This document shows positions 18,531-27,800 of a stretch of 64,000 nt of DNA, piece by piece (positions within the stretch are counted from its first letter, which is position 1; every line of letters begins with the position of its first letter). The notes beneath the pieces were generated by a model. It ran no database searches, was not told where the DNA came from, and was given only the letters and a program-made list of their open reading frames with translations. The position numbers and the translations under genes are program-made. The DNA is from Nitrospirales bacterium (lineage in GTDB: Bacteria > Nitrospirota > Nitrospiria > Nitrospirales > UBA8639): the NCBI GenBank assembly GCA_021604005.1, contig BQIV01000027.1:1-64000 (forward strand), given 5' to 3'.

Positions 18531-19052
18531 ATGATTTTTGACAAACTCAAAGATGAAGTAGAAAAATTATTGTCTCGCTATCCGGTCAAGCGTTCGGCCC
18601 TGTTGCCCTTGTTGTATATTGCGCAACGGGAAGAGGGATATGTGAGTGAGCCGGCCATGAAAGAAATTGCCATGCTCTTGGATTTGACGCCTTCTCAGGT
18701 GTATGAAACCGTGACGTTCTATTCGATGTACAACCTCAAGCCCATCGGTAAGTACCACATACAGGTGTGCCGGTCCTTAATGTGTGCGTTAGTGGGCTCC
18801 GATAACGTAGTGGAATGGATTCATAAGAAGCTAGAGATTACTCCCGGCCAGACATCGTCAGATAAAAACTTTACCTTAAGTGTCGTGGAATGCCTGGGCT
18901 CTTGCGGCACCGGCCCAATGATGCAGGTGAATGATGACTATTATGAACGCTTGACCGAAGAAAAAGTCGGACACATTCTTGACGAACTGAAGCAAAAGGG
19001 ATCTTCTTCGATGAAGAGTGGACCCTTTATGTTTCCACAATTGGCTAAATGA
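18531..19052 (+). CDS. nuoE: NADH-quinone oxidoreductase subunit E
   Basis: This is the thioredoxin-like [2Fe-2S] subunit (N1a) of the NADH-oxidising module. Cluster ligands lie in CRSLMCALVG (near residues 80-85) and VVECLGSCGTGP (near 121-125). The N-terminal helical part matches the family (YPVKRSALLPLLYIAQREEGYVS). The length of 173 aa is normal. Presence of E, F and G shows that this complex I has the full NADH input module. Confidence 0.96.
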   Translation: MIFDKLKDEVEKLLSRYPVKRSALLPLLYIAQREEGYVSEPAMKEIAMLLDLTPSQVYETVTFYSMYNLKPIGKYHIQVCRSLMCALVGSDNVVEWIHKKLEITPGQTSSDKNFTLSVVECLGSCGTGPMMQVNDDYYERLTEEKVGHILDELKQKGSSSMKSGPFMFPQLAK

Positions 19053-19140
19053 AACATGTACATTCAGTCGTGAAATGAAATACGGAAAAAGGCTCATGCA
19101 ACACAGTATGATACACGTGAACACAAACTTTTTTCTTTGT

Positions 19141-19168
19141 TTCACGCTTCACGCTTCACGCTTCACGT
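19141..19168. repeat. heptamer repeat TTCACGC between nuoE and nuoF
   Basis: Three perfect TTCACGC units and a fourth ending in T (TTCACGT) occupy the gap just before nuoF. A partly complementary CGTGAACACAAA lies about 25 bp upstream, so a hairpin with CTTTGTTTCACG is possible. Confidence 0.75.
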
Positions 19169-19177
19169 CGTAATTCT

Positions 19178-20491
19178 ATGGCTAAGTACGAAAAAATTCT
19201 GTTTAAAAATATGGAACAACCGGGGTATGTCGGTTCTTTGAAGGAGTATGAACACCTAGGTGGTTACCAGGCCTTGAGAACGGTGTTTGCTGGAATGGCT
19301 CCTGCCGATATTATTGAGACCGTCAAGCAGTCTGGGCTTCGAGGTCGAGGTGGAGCCGGTTTCCCGACTGGTGTGAAATGGAGTTTCATTCCCAAAGACC
19401 ATCCTGGGCCGAAATACCTGTGTTGTAATGCTGATGAAAGTGAGCCGGGGACCTTTAAGGATCGCCAGCTTATGGAGCGTGATCCGCATCAAGTGCTGGA
19501 AGGCATGGCCATTACCTGTTATACGATCGGTGCAGAAACGGCTTACATTTACATTCGCGGCGAATTCTGGTTGGGCGCGCAGATCTTGGAGCGCGCGATC
19601 GAAGACGCGAAGCAGGCTGGTTATCTCGGCTCCGATGTTCTGGGTAGTGGAAAGACGATCAACATTTATGTCCATCGAGGTGCGGGAGCCTATATTTGTG
19701 GAGAGGAAACGGCGTTGCTTGAATCCTTGGAAGGCAAGCGCGGCAAACCGCGATTCAAACCGCCATTTCCTGCTACACACGGGCTCTATCAAAAGCCAAC
19801 GGTCGTGAATAATGTGGAAACGCTCGCCAATATTCCTCATATTATGAATCGCGGAGCCGAGTGGTTTGCGGCAATCGGCGAGCCTCCCAAGGGATCGGGA
19901 ACCAGAATCTTCTGTCTGAGTGGGCACGTCAAACGTCCAGGGAATTATGAAGTGCCTATGGGCGTGACGTTTCGTGAAATGATTTATGAAGTAGGCGGTG
20001 GGATGCGTTCGAATACGCCGCTCAAGGCGTTTATTCCTGGCGGGGCCTCCGCGCCGTTTCTGACTCCAGAACATTTGGATGTCAAAATGGATTTTGAGTC
20101 GGTGGCCAAGGCAGGGTCGATGCTCGGATCCGGGGGGATTACGGTCATGGAAGAAGGGACCAACATGGTCTGGGCTGCCCTTCGTTTGATGGAATTTTTC
20201 TATCACGAGTCTTGCGGGAAATGTACCCCATGCCGGGAAGGTAGTTCGTGGCTCGTGCAAACAATGCAACGAATTTGGCGTCGAGAAGGTCGTACGTCCG
20301 ATCTTGATCTCTTGCTGGATCTCTGTAAGAGCATCGAAGGGCGAACGGTCTGTGCATTTGGCGAAGCGGAGGTGTCACCGATTGTGAGTACCATGCGGCA
20401 TTGGCGGTCTGAATATGAAGAGCTTATTCGAGAAGCTGAGGCATCACGGCCAAACAGCAAACAGGAAATTCCGGTGTTGAGTCAAGCGTAG
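19178..20491 (+). CDS. nuoF: NADH-quinone oxidoreductase subunit F
   Basis: This is the FMN- and NADH-binding subunit. The Gly-rich nucleotide site GLRGRGGAGFPTGVKW is near residue 52, and the FMN-site segment CNADESEPGTFKDR follows. The [4Fe-4S] N3 ligands are in ESCGKCTPCREG (about 346) and GRTVCAFGEAE (about 391). The length of 437 aa is typical. It is 8 bp from nuoG. Confidence 0.97.
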   Translation: MAKYEKILFKNMEQPGYVGSLKEYEHLGGYQALRTVFAGMAPADIIETVKQSGLRGRGGAGFPTGVKWSFIPKDHPGPKYLCCNADESEPGTFKDRQLMERDPHQVLEGMAITCYTIGAETAYIYIRGEFWLGAQILERAIEDAKQAGYLGSDVLGSGKTINIYVHRGAGAYICGEETALLESLEGKRGKPRFKPPFPATHGLYQKPTVVNNVETLANIPHIMNRGAEWFAAIGEPPKGSGTRIFCLSGHVKRPGNYEVPMGVTFREMIYEVGGGMRSNTPLKAFIPGGASAPFLTPEHLDVKMDFESVAKAGSMLGSGGITVMEEGTNMVWAALRLMEFFYHESCGKCTPCREGSSWLVQTMQRIWRREGRTSDLDLLLDLCKSIEGRTVCAFGEAEVSPIVSTMRHWRSEYEELIREAEASRPNSKQEIPVLSQA

Positions 20492-20499
20492 ATAGTGCC

Positions 20500-23169
20500 A
20501 TGAGCGAACACACACCAACAGATATGGTGACGGTCACGATTGACGACGTGACGACGACGGTGCCAAAAGGCACGCTGGTCATTGAAGCGGCTCGTCAAGT
20601 TGGCGTGATGATTCCCCATTTCTGCTATCACCCCAAACTGTCTCCTGACGCCAATTGTCGAATGTGTTTGGTTGAAATCGAAAAAATGCCAAGACTGCAA
20701 ACGTCATGCAGCACGCCAGTGTCAGATGGCATGGTCGTCCGTTCGTCGGCGTCTTCAACCGTGAAGCAAGCCAGAAAGTCGGTCCTTGATTTTATTCTGG
20801 CCAATCATCCTCTCGATTGTCCGGTTTGCGATCAGGGTGGACGATGTGACTTGCAGGATTTTTCTCACGAATATACAGCGTCAGGCACGCAGTTTGTTGA
20901 GCTCAAGCGGGTATTTCAAAAAGAGTATTTTAGCCCAGTCATCGAGACACAAATGAATCGATGTGTGCAGTGTCTACGGTGTGTACGATATTGCGATCAA
21001 GTCATGGATGTCCGGGCCTTAGCTCCTGCAGGCCGAGGAACTATGACAAAAATTCAGTCGTTTGGTGTGCATGAACTTGATTGCGAATTTTGCGGTGGTT
21101 GTGTCCAGATTTGTCCGGTAGGGGCTATCACGAGCCGTCTTTCCATGTATGAATTTCGGCCTTGGATGCTGAAACGGACGGAATCCATCTGCGGCTATTG
21201 TGGCGATGGGTGCCAGCTGACGTTTCAGGCGAAAAATGATGATCTCATCGAAGTCAATTCTACCCATGGTGCCGGACGTAATAACGGGGATCTCTGCTCG
21301 CGTGGCTATTTCGGCTATCATGCCAATGTTCATGAAGATCGTCTCACGTCCCCACTCGTGCGTCGAGATGGCGAATTCGTCGAAGTCACCTGGGAAGAAG
21401 CACTGGAGGTTGTTGCTGAACACTTCTTACGCATACAAACGGAAAGTGGTCCTGATGCCATAGGCGGGTTGGTGGCTTCTCGTTGTACCAATGAAGATCT
21501 CTATCTCTTTCAAAAGTTTATGCGGGTCGTGATCGGCACGAACAATCTGGATAGTAGTGCTCGTTTTGGACATATGAACGGTGTCCAGGCACTTCGGCAG
21601 GTTCAGGGAACGCATCGTTGGACAGTCAGTTACGAAGATATTCTTGCTGCGAATGCGGTGCTTCTCGTTGGGACGAATATCACAGAGACTAATCCCATCA
21701 CGGCGTTGAAGGTCAAAGAGGCCGTCAAGAAACGTGGAGCGGATTTGATCACCGTAGAAGCCTTACGACCGGCTATTGGGGCCATTAGTAATATTACCTT
21801 GTTGTCTACCCATCATTTACCTGTTTCGCCGGATCAATTTGGGACAGGAGTCATCGGTCTGCTGAAGGCGGTGATTGAGGCCGACCTGGTCGATGCAGAT
21901 CTGTTGGTACAAGCGAAAGAGTATGTTTTGAGCGTGAAGGAACGTCTTGGTGCTATTTCCTGGAGCGAGATTGAAGCTCGCACAGGCCTGACGTCTACGG
22001 CGTTCAATGAGGCGGTAACGGTATTTACCAATGCTGATCGTGCGGTGGTCCTTGTTGGTCAGGGCGTTCTCCGAGGTGAAGGTGGGTTTGGTGTAACGTT
22101 AAATCTATTAGATTTACTTGTCTTGACTGGAAAGGTGAGTCGATCAGGATGTGGACTCGGTCCGTTGGCTGAAGAAAATAATGATCAAGGGGCTATAGAA
22201 ATGGGTGCTGTTGCTGAATGGCTGCCAGGTGCTCGTGATGTGGCTTCGCAAGAGGCTCGCCACACTCTTGAAACCGCTTGGGGATGTTCTTTACCGGCGA
22301 ACGCTGGTCTCTCACTCATGGACATGGTGAACAGCGCTAAAAACGGACAGTTGAAAGCTATGCTGGTGGTTGGGGAAAACCCGGTTGCCTCACTTCCGCC
22401 AGCTGCCGGTGCAAAAGAGGCGTTGGGAAATCTTGAATTTCTCGTTTGTCAGGAATTGTTTTTAACGGAAACGGCGCAATTAGCGGATGTGGTATTGCCA
22501 GCCTGTTCCTATGCTGAAAAAAATGGGACGTTTACGAATACCGAGGGGCACACGCAAGCCGTGAGAAAGGCGATTGATCCGCTTGGTGACAGCCGTCCGG
22601 ATTGGGAAGTTCTGTCTGCGCTCTCTGCCTTGATGGAACGTCCGCTTGAGTATGAAAGCGTAAAAGCCGTTGGGAAGGAAATGCGTAATGTGATTCCTGG
22701 GACTCGAACGCTTGGCCCCTCGCCGCTCCCGCCAACCGTGTGCCCTGAGACGGTGACACGCTATCTTCAAGAAGGCTATCGGTACGGTGTTCCTATGCGT
22801 TATCAGCTTTCGGGACTTCATGATTCATATATGTTTGTCCTGAATGTTGGGCAGTCACTTTTTCATTCAGGAAAGTTCTCGACTCGTGCGAAAGGGTTGC
22901 TTCGGATCCAAGATCATGGGGTCTTGAATATGAACCCTGAGGATGCGGAGCGGTTGGGGATTGCCTGTGGCTCTCATGTCCGTGTCTCGAATGCCCAAGG
23001 GCAGGTCACCACAACAGTCAAATTGCTTGATCGTCTTCCAGCGGGAGTGTTGTTTTTTCCCGAGCATTTTGATCAAGACATTCGAACGTTGCTGACCGTT
23101 TCTGTGGATGAGGATACAAAGGTTCCGTATGCAAAATATACGGTCGTGACTGTGGAAAAGGCCTCGTAA
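20500..23169 (+). CDS. nuoG: NADH-quinone oxidoreductase subunit G
   Basis: The 889-aa subunit has the N-terminal [2Fe-2S] ferredoxin domain (CYHPKL...CRMCLVEI...TSC), the His/Cys3 cluster N5 (HPLDCPVCDQGGRC), and two ferredoxin motifs (CVQCLRCVRYC and CEFCGGCVQICP). It also has the extra CGYCGDGC...C pattern of cluster N7, which is present only in some bacteria. A molybdopterin-oxidoreductase-like domain fills the rest. It passes electrons from NuoF toward NuoI. Confidence 0.97.
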   Translation: MSEHTPTDMVTVTIDDVTTTVPKGTLVIEAARQVGVMIPHFCYHPKLSPDANCRMCLVEIEKMPRLQTSCSTPVSDGMVVRSSASSTVKQARKSVLDFILANHPLDCPVCDQGGRCDLQDFSHEYTASGTQFVELKRVFQKEYFSPVIETQMNRCVQCLRCVRYCDQVMDVRALAPAGRGTMTKIQSFGVHELDCEFCGGCVQICPVGAITSRLSMYEFRPWMLKRTESICGYCGDGCQLTFQAKNDDLIEVNSTHGAGRNNGDLCSRGYFGYHANVHEDRLTSPLVRRDGEFVEVTWEEALEVVAEHFLRIQTESGPDAIGGLVASRCTNEDLYLFQKFMRVVIGTNNLDSSARFGHMNGVQALRQVQGTHRWTVSYEDILAANAVLLVGTNITETNPITALKVKEAVKKRGADLITVEALRPAIGAISNITLLSTHHLPVSPDQFGTGVIGLLKAVIEADLVDADLLVQAKEYVLSVKERLGAISWSEIEARTGLTSTAFNEAVTVFTNADRAVVLVGQGVLRGEGGFGVTLNLLDLLVLTGKVSRSGCGLGPLAEENNDQGAIEMGAVAEWLPGARDVASQEARHTLETAWGCSLPANAGLSLMDMVNSAKNGQLKAMLVVGENPVASLPPAAGAKEALGNLEFLVCQELFLTETAQLADVVLPACSYAEKNGTFTNTEGHTQAVRKAIDPLGDSRPDWEVLSALSALMERPLEYESVKAVGKEMRNVIPGTRTLGPSPLPPTVCPETVTRYLQEGYRYGVPMRYQLSGLHDSYMFVLNVGQSLFHSGKFSTRAKGLLRIQDHGVLNMNPEDAERLGIACGSHVRVSNAQGQVTTTVKLLDRLPAGVLFFPEHFDQDIRTLLTVSVDEDTKVPYAKYTVVTVEKAS

Positions 23170-23237
23170 TATTTGTGATGGGTATATACCTGTTGGAGTG
23201 TCGCATAGTTATTCTTTCTTAAATTTGGAGTAACCTC

Positions 23238-24299
23238 GTGTTTGACTTCGGCATAAAATTCGCGCTTACGTTGACCCAAATCGCCGCGGTGATGGGTATT
23301 GTGTTGCTGACCGTGGCCATTCTTACGCTACTGGAACGGAAGGTGTTGAGCTGGATGCAAGATCGTATGGGGCCGATGGAAGTCGGGCCGTACGGTATTT
23401 TGCAACCTGTTGCGGACGGTCTGAAGTTGTTCTTTAAAGAGGACATTATTCCCGCAGGTGCCAATCGGATGATGTTTATGATGGCGCCGGTGTTGTCCTT
23501 AGTTCCCGCGTTGATCGGGTTTGCGGTCATTCCATTCGGGCCAAATTGGACGGTTGATTTTTTCGGCGTTGAATTCAAACCATTCGCGATTAGCGATATC
23601 AATATCGGTATCTTGTATATTCTGGCATTTACGTCTATTGGTGCGTACGGAATTATTTTGGGTGGCTGGTCATCAAACAGTAAGTATTCCTTATTGGGTG
23701 GGTTGCGGTCGGCGGCTCAGCTTATTAGTTATGAGCTCAATGTCGGTCTTTCGATTGTCGGGGTGTTGTTGCTGACCGGTTCACTCAGTATGGTGGAAAT
23801 CACCGAAGCTCAATCTGGTGGATTTTGGAATTGGTTCTTCTTCGCGTTGCCATTTCCGCAAGCCATTGCTTTTGTCGTGTTTATTATTTCGGCTGTGGCA
23901 GAAACCAATCGGGTGCCATTTGATTTGCCTGAAGCAGAAAGCGAATTGGTGGCCGGGTTCTTTACGGAATACAGCGGCATGCGTTTCGCCTTTTTCTTTT
24001 TGGCCGAGTACGCCAACATGATCTTGGTCTCCTGCGTCGCCTCTGTCCTCTTTTTCGGTGGCTGGCAGGCGCCGTTGCCGATACTGCAAGGATCGGGGTC
24101 GATGGTCTGGCTTACCGGCATTATGTGGTTCACCTTGAAAGTCTATGCCTTTTTGTTTTTCTTCTTTTGGATCCGTGCCACGTTGCCGCGATTGCGCTAT
24201 GACCAGTTGATGCGATTCGGGTGGAAGGTGTTATTACCCATCGCGATTGGCAATATTGTCGTGACGTCTATTTTTGCCTATATGTTTCCAGGTTCGTAA
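23238..24299 (+). CDS. nuoH: NADH-quinone oxidoreductase subunit H
   Basis: This membrane subunit at the arm junction carries part of the quinone channel. Multiple transmembrane helices and the signature [24 protein letters not shown] are present, as is the early [17 protein letters not shown] start at 23238 with GGAG upstream; length 353 aa. Confidence 0.97.
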   Translation: MFDFGIKFALTLTQIAAVMGIVLLTVAILTLLERKVLSWMQDRMGPMEVGPYGILQPVADGLKLFFKEDIIPAGANRMMFMMAPVLSLVPALIGFAVIPFGPNWTVDFFGVEFKPFAISDINIGILYILAFTSIGAYGIILGGWSSNSKYSLLGGLRSAAQLISYELNVGLSIVGVLLLTGSLSMVEITEAQSGGFWNWFFFALPFPQAIAFVVFIISAVAETNRVPFDLPEAESELVAGFFTEYSGMRFAFFFLAEYANMILVSCVASVLFFGGWQAPLPILQGSGSMVWLTGIMWFTLKVYAFLFFFFWIRATLPRLRYDQLMRFGWKVLLPIAIGNIVVTSIFAYMFPGS

Positions 24300-24317
24300 T
24301 CACGAAGTGAGTTGGCT

Positions 24318-24857
24318 ATGAAATTCAAAGAATGGATCAAGACGCTCACGTTTTATGAACTGTTGTTAGGCATGAAGACCACCATGTCGCATCTTCTTCG
24401 GTATCGGCCGATTACGATTCAATACCCTCACGAGAAAAAACCGCTTCCCGAGAATTACCGCGGCATGCTTGCATTATTGAAATATGATGACGAAACGGAA
24501 AAATGCGTGGGATGTGATTTGTGTGAAGCGGCGTGTCCTTCCCGAGTCATTCGTGTGGTGAGTGCCGAAGTGCCGGGTGAACCCATGAAACGCTATTCCA
24601 AAGAATATTACATGGATATGACGCGGTGTTTGTTTTGTGGTCTCTGTGTCCAGGCTTGTCCAGTTGACGCGCTGGGCATGACCCGTGAGTTCGAATGGGC
24701 CGTGTACGATAAGCGGAATCTCCACTTGGATAAGCAACAGTTATTAGCGATCGGGGATCGAGCTTTCCCGGTGCGTGAAAAACGCATCGAATTTCAGCAT
24801 CCCAATGTTGCCCACTTCAATGTGGCTTTCCAGCGCCTCCCACAAAAGGAGAGTTAA
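24318..24857 (+). CDS. nuoI: NADH-quinone oxidoreductase subunit I
   Basis: This is the eight-iron ferredoxin subunit. The two [4Fe-4S] motifs are CVGCDLCEAACPSRVI (near residue 61) and CLFCGLCVQACPVDAL (near 103). They link NuoG to cluster N2 in NuoB. I use ATG 24318; the frame could also start at TTG 24312. The gap to nuoH is 18 bp. Confidence 0.97.
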   Translation: MKFKEWIKTLTFYELLLGMKTTMSHLLRYRPITIQYPHEKKPLPENYRGMLALLKYDDETEKCVGCDLCEAACPSRVIRVVSAEVPGEPMKRYSKEYYMDMTRCLFCGLCVQACPVDALGMTREFEWAVYDKRNLHLDKQQLLAIGDRAFPVREKRIEFQHPNVAHFNVAFQRLPQKES

Positions 24858-24988
24858 ATACGCTGCTCTGCCGGCAGGGTATACCAGAGGCAGGGTTTTG
24901 CCAATTGGCAAGGGAAAGTTGAGTCGTATGCCACTGTGTGCTGAGTTAGGTTAAATAATGCTTCACGTTGATTTGGATTCATTGATGT

Positions 24989-25504
24989 ATGGATAGTCTC
25001 ATATTTTTTTACTTCGCCGGCATCATTCTCGTAACTGCGACATTAGTTGTTGCGCTTCGAAATCCCATTTATAGCGCCTTGTCTCTTCTGGTCATGTTTT
25101 TTCATGTGGCGGGACTGTACGTCACGCTCCATGCCGAGTTCTTAGCGGCGATCCAAATTATCGTGTATGCAGGAGCGATTCTTGTGTTGTATCTCTTTGT
25201 GGTCATGCTGCTCAATGTCAAACGAGAAGAACGGATTCATCGGCAATCTCTTGTGGCAGTATTGTTAGGCGCGACACTGCTGACGGAAGCTGCCTTATTA
25301 GTGTTTCAAAGCAAAGGGCCTGTCTTTCCGGATGCTACCTCGTCCGGGTCTGCCGGGGAGGTGACGGGAAATACCGAATCGATAGGGCAAGTCTTATATT
25401 CAACCTATCTCTTCCCGTTCGAAGTGGCCTCCTTAATTCTGCTGGTGGCGATGGTCGGGGCAGTGATTCTCTCGAAAAAAGGTCTGTTAGATCAGAAATC
25501 CTGA
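24989..25504 (+). CDS. nuoJ: NADH-quinone oxidoreductase subunit J
   Basis: The 171-aa membrane protein has five hydrophobic helices and the NuoJ pattern [50 protein letters not shown]. The stop overlaps the nuoK start by one base (TGATG). A 131-bp gap separates it from nuoI. Confidence 0.95.
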   Translation: MDSLIFFYFAGIILVTATLVVALRNPIYSALSLLVMFFHVAGLYVTLHAEFLAAIQIIVYAGAILVLYLFVVMLLNVKREERIHRQSLVAVLLGATLLTEAALLVFQSKGPVFPDATSSGSAGEVTGNTESIGQVLYSTYLFPFEVASLILLVAMVGAVILSKKGLLDQKS

Positions 25505-25809
25505 TGACTGTTCCTATTAGCTACTACGTTGTCTTAAGTGGATTAATCTTTCTGATCGGCTTAGTTGGTGTGTTAACGCGTCGAAACATCATTATTATTT
25601 TGTTATCAATCGAGTTGATGCTCAATGCAACCAACATTAATTTTGTTGCCTTTTCTGCGTATCTCGGGAATTTATCCGGTCAAGTGTTTGTCTTTTTTGC
25701 GTTGACTGTTGCCGCGGCTGAAGTCGCGGTCGGACTAGCAATTATTATTGCCTTATACCGTCATACTCCTAGTATTAATGTTGACGACTTCCGGTTGTTG
25801 AAGTGGTAA
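25504..25809 (+). CDS. nuoK: NADH-quinone oxidoreductase subunit K
   Basis: The 101-aa protein has three helices and carries the conserved membrane glutamates in [18 protein letters not shown] and [18 protein letters not shown]. These form part of the proton path next to NuoL/M/N. It overlaps nuoJ by one base. Confidence 0.96.
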   Translation: MTVPISYYVVLSGLIFLIGLVGVLTRRNIIIILLSIELMLNATNINFVAFSAYLGNLSGQVFVFFALTVAAAEVAVGLAIIIALYRHTPSINVDDFRLLKW

Positions 25810-25813
25810 GTCA

Positions 25814-27706
25814 ATGCTCTACGTCTTAATTCCTCTCCTCCCACTCTTGGCGTTTGTCAGTATTGGGCTCTTTGGCCAGCATTTCAAAGGCCGAAGTCAC
25901 TTTATTGCCGTTCCTGCCGTGCTGTGTTCCTTCGTCTTGTCTCTTGTGGCATTCTCGGAAGTGGCAAGCGGCAATATTCTGCACATTCCACTCTATACAT
26001 GGGCCACATCAGGCGATCTTCGCATTGAGCTGGGTCTCTATCTCGATCAGTTGACGGTGGTCATGCTGCTGTTGGTGACGATTGTGAGTTCGCTCGTCCA
26101 TATCTACACCATTGGCTATATGCACGGAGAACCGGCATACGATCGATTCTTTAGCAATATCGCGCTCTTTACCTTTTCGATGCTGATGCTCGTGATGTCG
26201 GATAACTTTCTGCAGCTGTTCGTCTTTTGGGAAGCGGTAGGCTTGTGTTCATACTTGCTGATCGGTCACTGGTACGAACGGCAGTCTGCCAGAGCCGCAG
26301 CGACGAAAGCGTTTGTCGTGAATCGTGTCGGTGACTTTGGCTTTCTGCTTGGGATTTTACTGGTTTTTGTCATGTTCGGGAGCTTGGCCTACCTCCCAGT
26401 GTTTGACGCGGCTCCAACCATGGCCAATGCCACGGTGAATGTCCTTGGCTCTGTCGGAGGCAGCTGGGAAGTTTCGGCCCTGACGTTAATTTGCCTCTTG
26501 CTCTTTGTCGGAGCCATTGGGAAATCTGCGCAGGTTCCACTGCATGTCTGGTTGCCAGATGCCATGGAAGGTCCGACGCCGATTTCCGCATTGATCCATG
26601 CCGCAACAATGGTGACGGCAGGAGTCTTTATGGTGGCGCGATTGTCGCCCCTGTATAACTTATCGCCAGTGGCAATGGATGTTGTGGCACTTGTGGGTGG
26701 ATTGACCATGGTTGTTGGTGCAACGATTGCTCTCACGCAAACCGATATCAAACGGGTGGTGGCCTATTCGACGATGAGCCAACTCGGATACATGATTATG
26801 GCCTGTGGTCTCGGTGGGTATGTGGAAGGCATTTATCATTTACTCACGCATGGTGCTTTTAAGGCCTTGCTCTTTTTGGGCTGTGGTTCCGTGATTATTG
26901 CGTTACATCATGAGCAGGATATGCGGCGAATGGGCGGGCTAAAAAATACATTGCCCATTACCTATTGGACATTTGTGATTGGATCATTAGCGTTGGCCGG
27001 ATTTCCGTTGACTTCAGGATTTTTCAGTAAAGATGCACTGCTGTTGGTGGCCTGGATGTCTGGAGATTTAGGGAAGGTCCTCACGGTTTTAGGCTTGTTG
27101 ACGGCTATGCTGACTGCATTTTACAGCTTTCGTTTAGTCTTTGTGACCTTTTGGGGAGAATCGCGAGTCGATCCTCATCATGCAGATCATATCCATGAAC
27201 CCTCCAACACGATGACCTATCCGCTTGTAGTTCTGGCGGCATTGAGCATCCTAGCCGGGTACATTGGTATTCCGGAATTTCTGCAGCCGGTGTTTCCTGG
27301 AAGTGGAGGTGATCATCATGGCATGGCGGCGACGGGTATTATGATTGCCGCAACCATTCTTGGACTCACAGGGATTGCTGCTGCATATTTCGTCTATGTC
27401 AAATCGCCTGGACTTCCTGAACGGTTGGCGAGCCAGTGGCAATCTCTTTACCAATTTTCTTTACACAAGTGGTATGTGGATGAAGCCTACGATGCGTCCA
27501 TTGTGACCCCGACATTCCGTGTTGCCGATCAGATGTGGAAACGTGTGGACGTTGCCGTGATAGACGGGGCGGTGAATGGGATAGCCCGTGGTGTGGCATG
27601 GGTTGGCTGGGTGGCCAGATTACTCCAAAGCGGAGAGGCGCAAAATTATGCGTTGGCCATGACTGTGGGGGCGGTCACCATTCTAGGAGTATATCTTTTT
27701 TATTAA
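25814..27706 (+). CDS. nuoL: NADH-quinone oxidoreductase subunit L (proton-pumping, Mrp-like)
   Basis: The 630-aa antiporter-like subunit contains the core motif DAMEGPTPISALIHAATMVTAG and the lysine/histidine line KRVVAYSTMSQLGYM. The last about 80 residues hold the lateral helix and final anchor segment that distinguish NuoL from NuoM and NuoN. It begins 4 bp after nuoK. Confidence 0.97.
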   Translation: MLYVLIPLLPLLAFVSIGLFGQHFKGRSHFIAVPAVLCSFVLSLVAFSEVASGNILHIPLYTWATSGDLRIELGLYLDQLTVVMLLLVTIVSSLVHIYTIGYMHGEPAYDRFFSNIALFTFSMLMLVMSDNFLQLFVFWEAVGLCSYLLIGHWYERQSARAAATKAFVVNRVGDFGFLLGILLVFVMFGSLAYLPVFDAAPTMANATVNVLGSVGGSWEVSALTLICLLLFVGAIGKSAQVPLHVWLPDAMEGPTPISALIHAATMVTAGVFMVARLSPLYNLSPVAMDVVALVGGLTMVVGATIALTQTDIKRVVAYSTMSQLGYMIMACGLGGYVEGIYHLLTHGAFKALLFLGCGSVIIALHHEQDMRRMGGLKNTLPITYWTFVIGSLALAGFPLTSGFFSKDALLLVAWMSGDLGKVLTVLGLLTAMLTAFYSFRLVFVTFWGESRVDPHHADHIHEPSNTMTYPLVVLAALSILAGYIGIPEFLQPVFPGSGGDHHGMAATGIMIAATILGLTGIAAAYFVYVKSPGLPERLASQWQSLYQFSLHKWYVDEAYDASIVTPTFRVADQMWKRVDVAVIDGAVNGIARGVAWVGWVARLLQSGEAQNYALAMTVGAVTILGVYLFY

Positions 27707-27715
27707 CAGACCATG

Positions 27716-27783
27716 CAAAGTGAAAATTGCAAAATTAAAAAAGTACGACAAGAGCACGTATTTCATTTTTTACTTTTGACTTG
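27716..27783. repeat. AT-rich spacer of the GCAAAAT type between nuoL and nuoM
   Basis: AAAGTGAAAATTGCAAAATT and a roughly complementary TTTCATTTTTTACTTTTGAC flank a short centre. The composition and words match the perfect inverted repeat at 18450-18502, which also interrupts this operon. Confidence 0.5.
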
Positions 27784-27800
27784 TTCTTTTTGAGAATCCT

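Noticed and set aside
19141-19168. CRISPR-like or iteron array of TTCACGC
   Set aside because: Only four 7-bp units with no spacers, inside an operon gap and with no replication gene nearby.
19256-20269. Long minus-strand frame (337 codons) inside nuoF
   Set aside because: It is entirely antisense to nuoF, which is certain from its cluster and nucleotide motifs; the frame has no family features.
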